This document shows, piece by piece, positions 6,384-14,490 of a stretch of DNA of 60,328 nt (the stretch's first letter is position 1; each line of letters starts with the position of its first letter). Source of the stretch: Rhodospirillaceae bacterium (lineage in GTDB: Bacteria > Pseudomonadota > Alphaproteobacteria > CACIAM-22H2); the NCBI GenBank assembly GCA_022843945.1, contig JALHMR010000028.1:1-60328 (forward strand), written 5' to 3'. The notes below the pieces were generated by a model that was not told the origin of the DNA, ran no database searches, and saw nothing but the letters and a program-made list of their open reading frames with translations. The translations under genes were made by a program, and so were the position numbers.

Positions 6384-9300
6384 TTGGAATTAATAGAAAA
6401 ACTTAAAGACGCCCCGGCGCGGCTGAGCGTCGCCGGCGCCCCTTCCGGCTACGACGCCAGGGTCATCGCAGCGGCGGCCCGTTCGGGTACGCCGGTGCTG
6501 CATGTGGCCCGCGATGACGCGCGTATGGCCACGGTGGCCGAGGCGCTGGCCTTCTTCGAGCCCGGCCTGGCCGTCCTGACCGTTCCCGCCTGGGACTGCC
6601 TGCCCTATGACCGGGTCTCGCCCCACGGCGAAGTGGTCAGCCGGCGCATCGAGGCGCTGAGCCAGCTGGCCTCGGGCGTCGCCGGCCAGGCGCCCGTGGT
6701 TCTCACCACGGTGAACGCCGTGCTGCAGCGGCTGCCGGCGCGGGCCGTGTTCGCCGGGGCGAGCTTCGCCGCCCGGGTCGGCGACCGCCTGTCGGTCGAG
6801 CGACTGACCGAGTTCGTCACCCGCAACGGCTATCGCCGGGCCGATACGGTGCGCGAGCCGGGCGAGTACGCGGTGCGCGGCGGCATCGTCGATCTCTTCC
6901 CGCCGGGCACGACCGAGCCGCTGCGCCTCGACCTGTTCGGCGACACGCTCGATGCCATCCGCGCCTTCGATCCGATGAGCCAGATCAGCGCCGGGCGTTT
7001 TGACGAGTTTGTCCTTAAGCCGGTCAGCGAGGTGCTGCTCGACGAGGCCTCGATCGCCCGCTTCCGCACGGGCTATCGCGAGCTGTTCGGCGCGGTGAAG
7101 GACGATGCGCTCTACGAGGCGGTGAGCGCCGGCCAGCGCTACGCCGGTCTCGAGCACTGGCTGCCGCTGTTCCACGAGACCCTGGAGACGCTGTTCGACT
7201 ATGTGCCCGGCGCGGCCGTCACCCTCGACCATCAGGCTGCCGAGGCGGTGGCGGCACGCTTCGACCAGATCAAGGAATTCTTCGAGGCGCGCAAGGACGC
7301 GGCGCAGGGCAAGCGCGGCGCCGAAGGCCCGGCTTACAACCCGCTGCCGCCGGAGCGCCTCTACCTGGAGCGCGACGAATGGGCGAAGCGGCTGGGCCAG
7401 CGCGCCGTCGCCGCCTTGTCGCCCTTCGCCCCGGCCGAGGCCGACCGCGATGTCCTCGACGCCGGCGGACGGGTGGGGCCGGAATTCGCGCCGATCCGCG
7501 CCCAGCCGGGTGGCAACCTGTTCGAGGCCGTCAGCACCCATATGGTCCGCGAAATCGCCGCCGGGCGGCGGGTGGTCATCGCCGCCTACAGCAACGGCTC
7601 GCGCGACCGCCTGGCGCATCTGCTGCGCGACCACGCCATCGGCGAGACCTTCGCCGTCGAAAGCTGGGCGGCGGCGCAAGGCCTGGCGCCCAAGGTCGTG
7701 GCGCTCGCCGTGCTCGGCCTGGAGCGGGGCTTCACCGCCGGCGATCTCGCCGTCATCACCGAGCAGGACATCCTCGGTGACCGCCTGGTCCGCGCGGCCA
7801 AGCGCAAGCGCCGGGCCGAGAATTTCCTGGTCGAAGCCTCGGCGCTCGGCGAGGGCGATCTCGTGGTCCATGTCGATCACGGCATCGGCCGCTACGAGGG
7901 GCTGTCGCGCATCGAGGTGGGCGGGGCGCCGCATGACTGCCTGCGGCTGATCTACGCCGACGGCGACAAGCTGTTCGTGCCCGTAGAGAACATCGACGTG
8001 TTGTCGCGCTACGGCTCCGAGGAGACGGGCGCGCAGCTCGACAAGCTTGGCGGCATCCAGTGGCAGGTGCGTAAAGCACGCGCCAAGAAGCGGATCAGCG
8101 AGATCGCCGCCCAGCTGATGACCATCGCCGCCGAGCGCCAGCTCAAGCAGGGCGAGATCATGGTGGCGCCGCAGGGCGTCTACGACGAGTTCTGCGCCCG
8201 TTTTCCCTATCCCGAGACCGAGGACCAGGCGCGGGCCATCGACGAGGCCATCACCGACCTCGCGGGCGGCAAGTCGATGGACCGGCTGGTCTGCGGCGAT
8301 GTCGGCTTCGGCAAGACGGAAGTGGCGCTGCGCGCCGCCTTCGTCGCCGCCATGGCCGGCTTCCAGGTGGCGGTGGTGGTGCCGACGACCCTGCTGGCGC
8401 GCCAGCACTTCCAGACCTTCAGGAGCCGTTTCGACGGGCTGCCGCTGCGCATCGAGCAGCTCTCGCGCCTGGTCACTGCCAAGGATGCCGACACGGTCCG
8501 TGACGATCTCGCCCAGGGCAAGGTCGACATCATCGTGGGGACCACCGCGCTGCTCGCCAAGTCGATGCAGTTCAAGAATCTCGGCCTGATGATCGTCGAC
8601 GAGGAGCAGCATTTCGGCGTCGGCCAGAAGGAGCGGCTGAAGCAGCTCAAGGCCAATGTCCACGTGCTGACCCTGACCGCCACGCCGATCCCGCGCACCC
8701 TGCAGATGGCGCTGGCCGGTGTACGCGACATGAGCATCATCGCCAGCCCGCCGGTGGATCGCCTGGCCATCCGCACCTTCGTGCTGCCCTACGACCCCGT
8801 GGTGGTGCGCGAGGCGATCCTGCGCGAGCGCTTCCGCGGCGGCCAGACCTTCTATGTGTGCCCGCGCATAGAGGATATCGGCATGCTGCGCGAGCGCCTC
8901 GCCAGGCTGGTGCCGGAATGCAAGGTGGCGGTGGCCCACGGCCAGCTGGCGCCGACCGAGATCGAGAACGTGATGACCGCCTTCGTCGAGCGCAGCTACG
9001 ACGTCCTGCTCTCGACCAACATCATCGAATCCGGCCTCGATATCCCGACCGCCAACACCATGATCCTGCACCGCGCCGACATGTTCGGCCTAGCGCAGCT
9101 CTACCAGCTGCGCGGCCGTGTCGGCCGGGCCAAGGTGCGCGCCTATGCCTACCTCACGGTCCCACCGGACCGGCTGCTGACCAAGACCGCGCAGAAGCGC
9201 CTCGAGGTCATGCAGACGCTCGACAGCCTGGGTGCCGGTTTCCAGCTCGCCTCGCACGACCTCGACATCCGCGGCGCGGGCAACCTGCTGGGCGAGGAGC

Positions 9301-9854
9301 AGTCCGGCCATATCCGCGAGGTTGGCATCGAGCTCTACCAGCACATGCTGGAGGAGGCGGTGAAGGCGACGCGCGAGGCGGGCGCGGCCGAGCCGCCGGC
9401 CGAGGAATGGACGCCGCAGATCGCCATCGGCACGCCGGTGCTGATCCCGGAATCCTATGTCCAGGATCTGGGCGTACGGCTCGGCCTCTATCGCCGCATC
9501 GTGGCGCTGGTCGACAGCACCGAGATCGAGGCTTTCGCGGCCGAGCTCATCGACCGCTTCGGGCCGCTGCCAGCCGAGGTCCAGAACCTGCTCGACATCA
9601 TCGCCATCAAGCGCCTCTGCCGGCGCGCCGGGATCGACAAGGTCGATGCCGGCCCGAAGGGTGCGGTGGTCAGCTTCCGCGACAACCGCTTCGCCAATCC
9701 ACAGAAGCTGGTGGCCTATATCACGGCGCGGGCGGGCGAGATGAAGGTGCGGCCCGACAACAAACTGGTCTACGTGACCAGCTGGGGCAACGCCAAGGAG
9801 CGGCTGGCGGGCATCAACAAGCTGCTCGGCGACCTGGTGAAGCTCGCGGCCTAG
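6384..9854 (+). CDS. mfd: Transcription-repair coupling factor Mfd
   Basis: 1156 residues, the expected length for Mfd. Mfd releases RNA polymerase stalled at lesions and recruits UvrA. The N-terminal UvrB-like region includes PAWDCLPYDRVSPH near residue 72 and TREPGEYAVRGGIVDLFPPG-type sequence near 155. The RNA-polymerase-interacting CarD-like domain begins around 490 (GDLVVHVDHGIGRYEGL). The translocase has Walker A GDVGFGKTE, a DEEQ box, TATPIPRTL, and QLRGRVGRAKVRAYAYL. A TRCF C-terminal domain follows. The start is a TTG with a very AT-rich environment (13 G+C in 50 bases, 6361-6410) and no clear Shine-Dalgarno; coupling to sdhE is likely. Its TAG stop shares a CTAG with the stop of the convergent gene. 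Confidence 0.97.
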   Translation: MELIEKLKDAPARLSVAGAPSGYDARVIAAAARSGTPVLHVARDDARMATVAEALAFFEPGLAVLTVPAWDCLPYDRVSPHGEVVSRRIEALSQLASGVAGQAPVVLTTVNAVLQRLPARAVFAGASFAARVGDRLSVERLTEFVTRNGYRRADTVREPGEYAVRGGIVDLFPPGTTEPLRLDLFGDTLDAIRAFDPMSQISAGRFDEFVLKPVSEVLLDEASIARFRTGYRELFGAVKDDALYEAVSAGQRYAGLEHWLPLFHETLETLFDYVPGAAVTLDHQAAEAVAARFDQIKEFFEARKDAAQGKRGAEGPAYNPLPPERLYLERDEWAKRLGQRAVAALSPFAPAEADRDVLDAGGRVGPEFAPIRAQPGGNLFEAVSTHMVREIAAGRRVVIAAYSNGSRDRLAHLLRDHAIGETFAVESWAAAQGLAPKVVALAVLGLERGFTAGDLAVITEQDILGDRLVRAAKRKRRAENFLVEASALGEGDLVVHVDHGIGRYEGLSRIEVGGAPHDCLRLIYADGDKLFVPVENIDVLSRYGSEETGAQLDKLGGIQWQVRKARAKKRISEIAAQLMTIAAERQLKQGEIMVAPQGVYDEFCARFPYPETEDQARAIDEAITDLAGGKSMDRLVCGDVGFGKTEVALRAAFVAAMAGFQVAVVVPTTLLARQHFQTFRSRFDGLPLRIEQLSRLVTAKDADTVRDDLAQGKVDIIVGTTALLAKSMQFKNLGLMIVDEEQHFGVGQKERLKQLKANVHVLTLTATPIPRTLQMALAGVRDMSIIASPPVDRLAIRTFVLPYDPVVVREAILRERFRGGQTFYVCPRIEDIGMLRERLARLVPECKVAVAHGQLAPTEIENVMTAFVERSYDVLLSTNIIESGLDIPTANTMILHRADMFGLAQLYQLRGRVGRAKVRAYAYLTVPPDRLLTKTAQKRLEVMQTLDSLGAGFQLASHDLDIRGAGNLLGEEQSGHIREVGIELYQHMLEEAVKATREAGAAEPPAEEWTPQIAIGTPVLIPESYVQDLGVRLGLYRRIVALVDSTEIEAFAAELIDRFGPLPAEVQNLLDIIAIKRLCRRAGIDKVDAGPKGAVVSFRDNRFANPQKLVAYITARAGEMKVRPDNKLVYVTSWGNAKERLAGINKLLGDLVKLAA

Positions 9855-10570
9855 GCGAAGCGCTCGATCAGGCGGCCGACGCCGCGCAGGGTCTTCACCG
9901 CGTGGCGGAACCACAGCACCTCGGCCGCACCGACGTCGATGTGGCGGCGGTTGAGGAACAGCATGTCGCCGTGATGATGGCGGGTGAAGCGTAGCGCGGT
10001 GAAGCCCAGGCCTTCGAGCCGCCGGATGATGTCCTGCACGCCGGGTGAGAGCGCCGGGTCGAGGAAGTCGTGGAACTCGACCGTGATCTGGCCGATGGAA
10101 GTCAGCGTCTCGTCCTTGACCGCGTTGAACAGCGGGAATTCGGCGCCTTCGATGTCGAGTTTCACCAGGTCGAAGCGGGGCACGCCGGCCAGGCGCTGGA
10201 AGCCTTCGAGCGTCACGCTGTCGACCTCGATGCGGTCGCGCTCCGGCAGGCTGTCATAGCTGCCGAAGCTGGCCGAGGTATGAAACGTATTGCGCACGCC
10301 GAGCGCGATGCGCCCGTCGGTCCCGGAGAGCGCCACCGGAAACGCGGTGATGCGCGGATGCGCCGTGATGCGCCTGAAATTGTCGGGCAACGGCTCGGCG
10401 GCGAAGCAGCGCGAGCCGAAGCGCGCCGCGATCTCCTGCGAGAAGCCGGCCGTCGAGGCGCCGAGATCGGCGATCACCGATTGCGGCCCCAGCGCCGGCG
10501 CGTAGAAGGTATGGCTCTGGATCTCGGCGAGGCGGCTGTCGAAGCCGCGGAGCCGCTGCGACAGGCTCAT
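9851..10570 (-). CDS. FkbM family methyltransferase
   Basis: A 239-residue SAM-dependent methyltransferase fold. Motif I is VIADLGASTAGFSQEIA near residue 32. The FkbM hallmark is FDLVKLDIEGAEFPLF near residue 132, followed by VEFHDF. A basic histidine pair (RHHHGDMLFLNRRH) lies near the C-terminus. Family members O-methylate diverse small molecules, sugars or lipids; the substrate here is unknown. The gene converges with mfd, and their TAG stops overlap inside one CTAG at 9851-9854. It lies 19 nt downstream of the DsbA-family gene on the same strand, so the two are probably one transcript. Confidence 0.85.
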   Translation of the reverse strand: MSLSQRLRGFDSRLAEIQSHTFYAPALGPQSVIADLGASTAGFSQEIAARFGSRCFAAEPLPDNFRRITAHPRITAFPVALSGTDGRIALGVRNTFHTSASFGSYDSLPERDRIEVDSVTLEGFQRLAGVPRFDLVKLDIEGAEFPLFNAVKDETLTSIGQITVEFHDFLDPALSPGVQDIIRRLEGLGFTALRFTRHHHGDMLFLNRRHIDVGAAEVLWFRHAVKTLRGVGRLIERFA

Positions 10571-10589
10571 GGTCTTGGGTCGAGGGGCG

Positions 10590-11231
10590 TCAGATCAGCT
10601 CGGGCGAGACGGCGTCCTCGCCCTTCTTGGCCAGCTCGAAGATCTCGAGGAAGGCTTCGGCCGGCTGCGCGCCCGAGACGGCGTATTGCCGGTCGATGAT
10701 GAAGCAGGGCACGCCCTGGATGCCGATCTGGCGCGCGAAGGCATCCTCCTGGCGGATGGTCTCGTCGTCCTCGCTGCCCGCCAGATACTGGGCCGCATCG
10801 ACGCCCACGCTCGCTGCGACGCTCGCCAGAATCTCGGGATCGCCGATGTCCTTGCCGTCGGTGAAATAGGCGACGAACAGCGCCTCGACGAGCGCGTCCT
10901 GCCTGTCGTTTCGCGCGGCGAAGCGGATCAGCCGGTGCGCCAGGATCGTGTTGGGCGTGCGCTTGATCCTGTCGAACTGGAAATCGATGCCCTCGGCCTT
11001 GCCGGTTTCGATGATCGCATCGTAGCGCTTGCCGCCGCTCGCATCGCCGAACTTGGCGCGCAGGTAATCCTTGCGATCCATGCCTTCGCGCGGCATCTCG
11101 GGATTGAGCTGGAACGGTCGCCAGCCGATCTTGAGATCGTCCTGCGGGGCGAGAAGCAGCGCCTTTTCCAGGCGGCGCTTGCCGATATAGCACCAGGGGC
11201 AGATGGCGTCGGAGACGATATCGATGATCAT
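10590..11231 (-). CDS. DsbA family oxidoreductase (FrnE / HCCA-isomerase-like)
   Basis: 213 residues without a signal peptide. A thioredoxin-fold CPWC motif lies at residues 11-14, right after the first strand. The helical insertion typical of the FrnE/2-hydroxychromene-2-carboxylate isomerase clade follows. The cis-proline loop IQGVPCFIIDRQYAVSGAQ is near residue 175, with the expected GVP. FrnE-type proteins act as cytosolic disulfide oxidoreductases or isomerases; HCCA isomerases of the same fold usually lack a full CxxC, so the oxidoreductase reading is favoured. The gene is divergent from the acyl-CoA synthetase operon across the repetitive segment 11262-11395. Confidence 0.88.
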   Translation of the reverse strand: MIIDIVSDAICPWCYIGKRRLEKALLLAPQDDLKIGWRPFQLNPEMPREGMDRKDYLRAKFGDASGGKRYDAIIETGKAEGIDFQFDRIKRTPNTILAHRLIRFAARNDRQDALVEALFVAYFTDGKDIGDPEILASVAASVGVDAAQYLAGSEDDETIRQEDAFARQIGIQGVPCFIIDRQYAVSGAQPAEAFLEIFELAKKGEDAVSPELI

Positions 11232-11261
11232 GGCCCTAGTTTACGCTGCCCGTTGACCGCC

Positions 11262-11395
11262 GCCTAGAGGGCCGGCGAAAGTGCCGCCGAGGAAACCGCC
11301 GAGAAAGCCGAAGAATGGCCCGACCCAAATCCCGCCGAAAGGCCCCCAGAGGAAAGCCCCGGGAATCCCGCCGAGAAAGCCGAACAGGGGCTGTC
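11262..11395. repeat. Low-complexity intergenic segment with degenerate internal repeats
   Basis: The divergent gap ahead of the acyl-CoA synthetase contains recurring CCGCCGAGAAAGCCGAA-like units (around 11293 and 11370) and related spaced variants. Read on the plus strand it would encode a Pro/Arg/Lys-rich run from a GTG at 11281. On the minus strand it is open for more than 40 codons and would encode a Gly/Phe/Leu-rich hydrophobic peptide, but with no ATG, GTG or TTG start. It may be a decayed small membrane-protein gene or a structured leader. No function is assigned. Confidence 0.4.
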
Positions 11396-13033
11396 ATGTT
11401 CGAGGCGGATCTGGGGCAGGGGCCGGCCAACCACGTGCCGCTCACCCCGCTGTCCTTCCTGGCCCGCTCGGCGGCCACCTACCCCCGGAAAATCGCCGTC
11501 ATCCACGGCGAGCGCCGCTTCACCTACGCGCAGTTCCACGCGCGTTGCCGCAAGCTGGCCTCGGCGCTCAAGCGGCGCGGCATCAAGCGAGGCGACACGG
11601 TCGCGGTGATGGCGCCCAACGTCCCCGCGTTGCTCGAAGCGCATTACGGCGTGCCGCTCTGCGGCGGCGTACTCAACGCGCTCAACTACCGGCTCGATGC
11701 GCGCACCATCGCCGTGTGTCTGGAGCATGGCGAAGCGAAGATCCTGATCGCCGACCGCGAATATTCGCAGACCATCGCGGCGGCGCTGACGCTGATGAAA
11801 AGGAAACCCATCGTCATCGACATCGACGATCCGCTGCATGTCGGCGGAACGCTGCTCGGCGAGACGGACTACGAGGCGCTGCTCGCCGAGGGCAGCATCG
11901 ACGACACGTTTCCCGCGCTGACCGACGAGTGGCAGGCGATCTGCCTGCTCTACACCTCGGGTACGACCGGCGATCCCAAGGGTGTCGTCTATCACCACCG
12001 CGGCGCCTACCTGAACGCGCTGGGCAACGCGCTGGCCTTCGGCCTGGGCCCGCGCTCGGTCTATCTCTGGACCCTGCCGATGTTCCACTGCAACGGCTGG
12101 ACCTACACCTGGGCGGTGACCGCGGCGGGCGGCACGCATGTCTGCCTGCGCAAGGTCGATCCGGCGCTGATCTTCCCGGCGATCAACCAGCACAGGGTCA
12201 CGCAGATGTGCGGCGCGCCCATCGTGCTGACCACGCTGATCCACGCGCCCGAGGCGGTGAAGCAGCGTTTCAGCCACACCGTCGAGGTGATGACCGGAGG
12301 TGCCGCGCCGCCCTCGCCGGTCATCGTGGCGATGGAGAAGATGGGCTTCCGGGTCGTGCATGCCTACGGCCTGACCGAGTGCTACGGCCCGGCGACGATC
12401 TGTGCCTGGCAGGACGAGTGGGACGGCCTCGATCTCCCGGCGCGCGCCGCGCTGATGGCCCGCCAGGGCGTGCGCTACGCGACACTCGAGGACTGCACCG
12501 TCGCCGACCCGCACACACTCGAGCCCGTACCCAGCGACGGCACGACCTTGGGCGAGATCGTGCTGCGCGGCAACACGGTGATGAAGGGCTATCTCAAGAA
12601 CCCCAAGGCCACGGAGGCCGCCTTCCGCGGCGGCTGGTTCCACACCGGCGATCTCGCGGTGAAGCACCCCGACGGCTATATCGAGGTCAAGGACCGCTCC
12701 AAGGACATCATCATCTCCGGCGGCGAGAACATCTCCTCGCTCGAGGTCGAGGAGGCGCTCTACAAGCATCCGCAGGTCATGGAAGCCGCGGTGGTGGCGC
12801 GGCCCGACGCGAAATGGGGCGAGACCCCTTGTGCCTTCGTCACCCTCAAGCCCAATGCCGCCGCCGTCAGCGATACCGACATCATGGACTGGTGCCGTGA
12901 TAATCTGGCGCGCTTCAAGGTGCCGCGCACGGTGGTCTTCGGCCCGCTGCCCAAGACCTCGACCGGCAAGATCCAGAAGTTCGTGCTACGCGAGCGGGCG
13001 AAGAACCTGCTGCAGAACCGGGAGGATGCGTGA
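11396..13033 (+). CDS. AMP-dependent acyl-CoA synthetase (LvaE-like position)
   Basis: 545 residues from the ATG at 11396, the start matching the usual N-terminus of the family (NHVPLTPLSFLARSA). The adenylate-forming P-loop is YTSGTTGDPKGV near residue 185. The A5-like region is VHAYGLTECYGPA near 320. The hinge and A8 loop are DRSKDIIISGGENISSLEVE near 450, and the A10 lysine lies in KTSTGKIQKF near residue 527. It would activate a carboxylic acid to its CoA thioester in the cytosol. It leads a six-gene operon, so it probably supplies the acyl-CoA used by the downstream SDR, kinase and dehydrogenase. Substrate chain length cannot be read directly; operon logic suggests a 4-oxo or 4-hydroxy acid. 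Confidence 0.9.
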   Translation: MFEADLGQGPANHVPLTPLSFLARSAATYPRKIAVIHGERRFTYAQFHARCRKLASALKRRGIKRGDTVAVMAPNVPALLEAHYGVPLCGGVLNALNYRLDARTIAVCLEHGEAKILIADREYSQTIAAALTLMKRKPIVIDIDDPLHVGGTLLGETDYEALLAEGSIDDTFPALTDEWQAICLLYTSGTTGDPKGVVYHHRGAYLNALGNALAFGLGPRSVYLWTLPMFHCNGWTYTWAVTAAGGTHVCLRKVDPALIFPAINQHRVTQMCGAPIVLTTLIHAPEAVKQRFSHTVEVMTGGAAPPSPVIVAMEKMGFRVVHAYGLTECYGPATICAWQDEWDGLDLPARAALMARQGVRYATLEDCTVADPHTLEPVPSDGTTLGEIVLRGNTVMKGYLKNPKATEAAFRGGWFHTGDLAVKHPDGYIEVKDRSKDIIISGGENISSLEVEEALYKHPQVMEAAVVARPDAKWGETPCAFVTLKPNAAAVSDTDIMDWCRDNLARFKVPRTVVFGPLPKTSTGKIQKFVLRERAKNLLQNREDA

Positions 13034-13797
13034 GCGAAGCGTTCGGTCTCAAGGGCTGCGTCGCCGTCGTCACCGGGGCGTCGTCCGGCCTCGGCCGGCA
13101 CTTTGCTCTCACTTTGGCGAAAGCCGGCGCCAAGGTCGCGCTCGCGGCGCGCCGCATCGAGCTGCTCAAGGCGCTCGATGCCGAGATCGCCTCGTTCGAC
13201 GGCCGCGCCCTGCCGGTGAGCATGGACGTGACCAGCCCTGAATCAGTGGCGGCGGGGCTGCAGACCGTGGAGACCGAGCTCGGGGCGATCAACATCCTGG
13301 TCAACAACGCCGGCATCGCCGCCACGCGCTCGTTCCTCGAGCAGGGCGAGGAGGAGTGGCGCCAGGTCCTCGACACCAATCTCGACGGCGCCTGGCGCGT
13401 GGCCCGTGCCACCGCCGGCCTGATGGTCAAGCACGGCAAGGGCGGAACGATCATCAACATCGCCTCGATCCTCGGCCTGCGCGTCGCCAGCCACCTGTCG
13501 GCCTACGGCGCCGCGAAATCGGCGCTGGTCAGCCTGACCCAGACCATGGCGATCGAGCTGGCACGCCACAAGATCCGGGTCAATGCCTTGGCCCCCGGCT
13601 ATATCGAGACCGATCTCAACCGCGAGTTCCTCACCGGCGAGACGGGCCAGGCACTGCTCAAGCGCCTGCCCATGCGGCGCTTCGGCGAGCCGGCGGACCT
13701 CGACGGCGCGTTGCTGTTGCTCGCCTCCGATGCCGGCCGCTATATGACTGGCAGCATTATCGTGGTCGATGGCGGCCACGGCCTGGGCTTTCTTTGA
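13030..13797 (+). CDS. Short-chain dehydrogenase/reductase (LvaD-like position)
   Basis: 255 residues. The GTG start at 13030 overlaps the synthetase stop (GTGA). A classical SDR: cofactor loop TGASSGLGRHFAL near residue 16, NNAGIAA near 95, catalytic Ser in NIASILG, YGAAK Tyr-Lys pair near 160, and PGYIETDLNREF after it. The C-terminus has the VVDGGHGLG closing motif. An Ala-Arg-Arg after beta-strand 2 favours NADP(H). In the lva levulinate pathway an SDR reduces the 4-oxoacyl-CoA to 4-hydroxyacyl-CoA, and the gene's place between synthetase and dehydrogenase fits that role. A 3-oxoacyl reductase role is the main alternative. Confidence 0.9.
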   Translation: MSEAFGLKGCVAVVTGASSGLGRHFALTLAKAGAKVALAARRIELLKALDAEIASFDGRALPVSMDVTSPESVAAGLQTVETELGAINILVNNAGIAATRSFLEQGEEEWRQVLDTNLDGAWRVARATAGLMVKHGKGGTIINIASILGLRVASHLSAYGAAKSALVSLTQTMAIELARHKIRVNALAPGYIETDLNREFLTGETGQALLKRLPMRRFGEPADLDGALLLLASDAGRYMTGSIIVVDGGHGLGFL

Positions 13798-13827
13798 CCT
13801 GGGGCTTCCTGTGAAAGGCAGAAATCC

Positions 13828-14490
13828 ATGATTGTCGATATCCGCACCTACACCCTGAAGCCCGGCGTGATGCCCGCCTATCTCAAGGCCTATGGCAATA
13901 ACGGCTGGCCAATCCAGCTGCGCTACCTGCCGAAATGCCTCGGCTACTACCAGGTCGAGACCGGTGTGCAGAACCGCGTCGTTCATCTCTGGCAGTACAA
14001 GGACATCGTCGAGCGCGCCACGGCGCGCGCCAAGATGGAGGAAGACGCGGCCTGGCTTGGTTATCGTACCGCCTCGGGATCGTTTTTCGTCGCCCAGGAA
14101 AACAAGATCATGAGGGACACGCCGTTCTGGCCGAAGATGACGACCGTCGAGAAGATCCCGGTCGGCATCGTGGACAAGCGCACCTATACCCTGGCGCCCG
14201 GCGCCTTCGGTGAGTGGGCGCAGATCTACGCAAACGAGGCGATGGAGACCCAGATCCGCCATCTCGGCCGCTGCATCGGCTACTACGTCTCGGATATCGG
14301 GCCGCAGCACCAGATCGTTCATCTCTGGGCCTATAAGGATATCGGCGACCGGGCCGAGCGGCGCGCCAAAATGGCGGAGGATCCGAACTGGAAGGCCTAT
14401 GTCGCCCGCCTCGGGTCGATGGGTTTGTTCATGCATCAGGAGAACGAGATCCTGAAGCCGGCCCCGTTCTGGCAACCGCCGGGCACCTGA
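13828..14490 (+). CDS. NIPSNAP family protein with two tandem domains
   Basis: 220 residues containing two copies of the roughly 100-residue NIPSNAP dimeric alpha-beta fold. Copy 1 opens with IVDIRTYTLKPGVMPAYL and copy 2 with IVDKRTYTLAPGAFGEWA. Both repeat a VHLWxYKDIxxRAxxRAKM pattern, followed by a block ending in APFW or TPFW. NIPSNAP proteins are often encoded beside acyl-CoA or aromatic degradation enzymes, but no catalytic role is established. An AGGCAG-type ribosome site precedes the ATG, and the stop is immediately followed by the dehydrogenase ATG (TGAATG). It has no counterpart in the P. putida lva operon as I know it. Confidence 0.88.
   Translation: MIVDIRTYTLKPGVMPAYLKAYGNNGWPIQLRYLPKCLGYYQVETGVQNRVVHLWQYKDIVERATARAKMEEDAAWLGYRTASGSFFVAQENKIMRDTPFWPKMTTVEKIPVGIVDKRTYTLAPGAFGEWAQIYANEAMETQIRHLGRCIGYYVSDIGPQHQIVHLWAYKDIGDRAERRAKMAEDPNWKAYVARLGSMGLFMHQENEILKPAPFWQPPGT

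Noticed and set aside
6390-9071. An 893-codon open frame antisense to mfd
   Set aside because: It is a GC-skew shadow: the translation is His/Gln/Arg/Asp-rich with no fold-like pattern, while the opposite strand encodes full-length Mfd.
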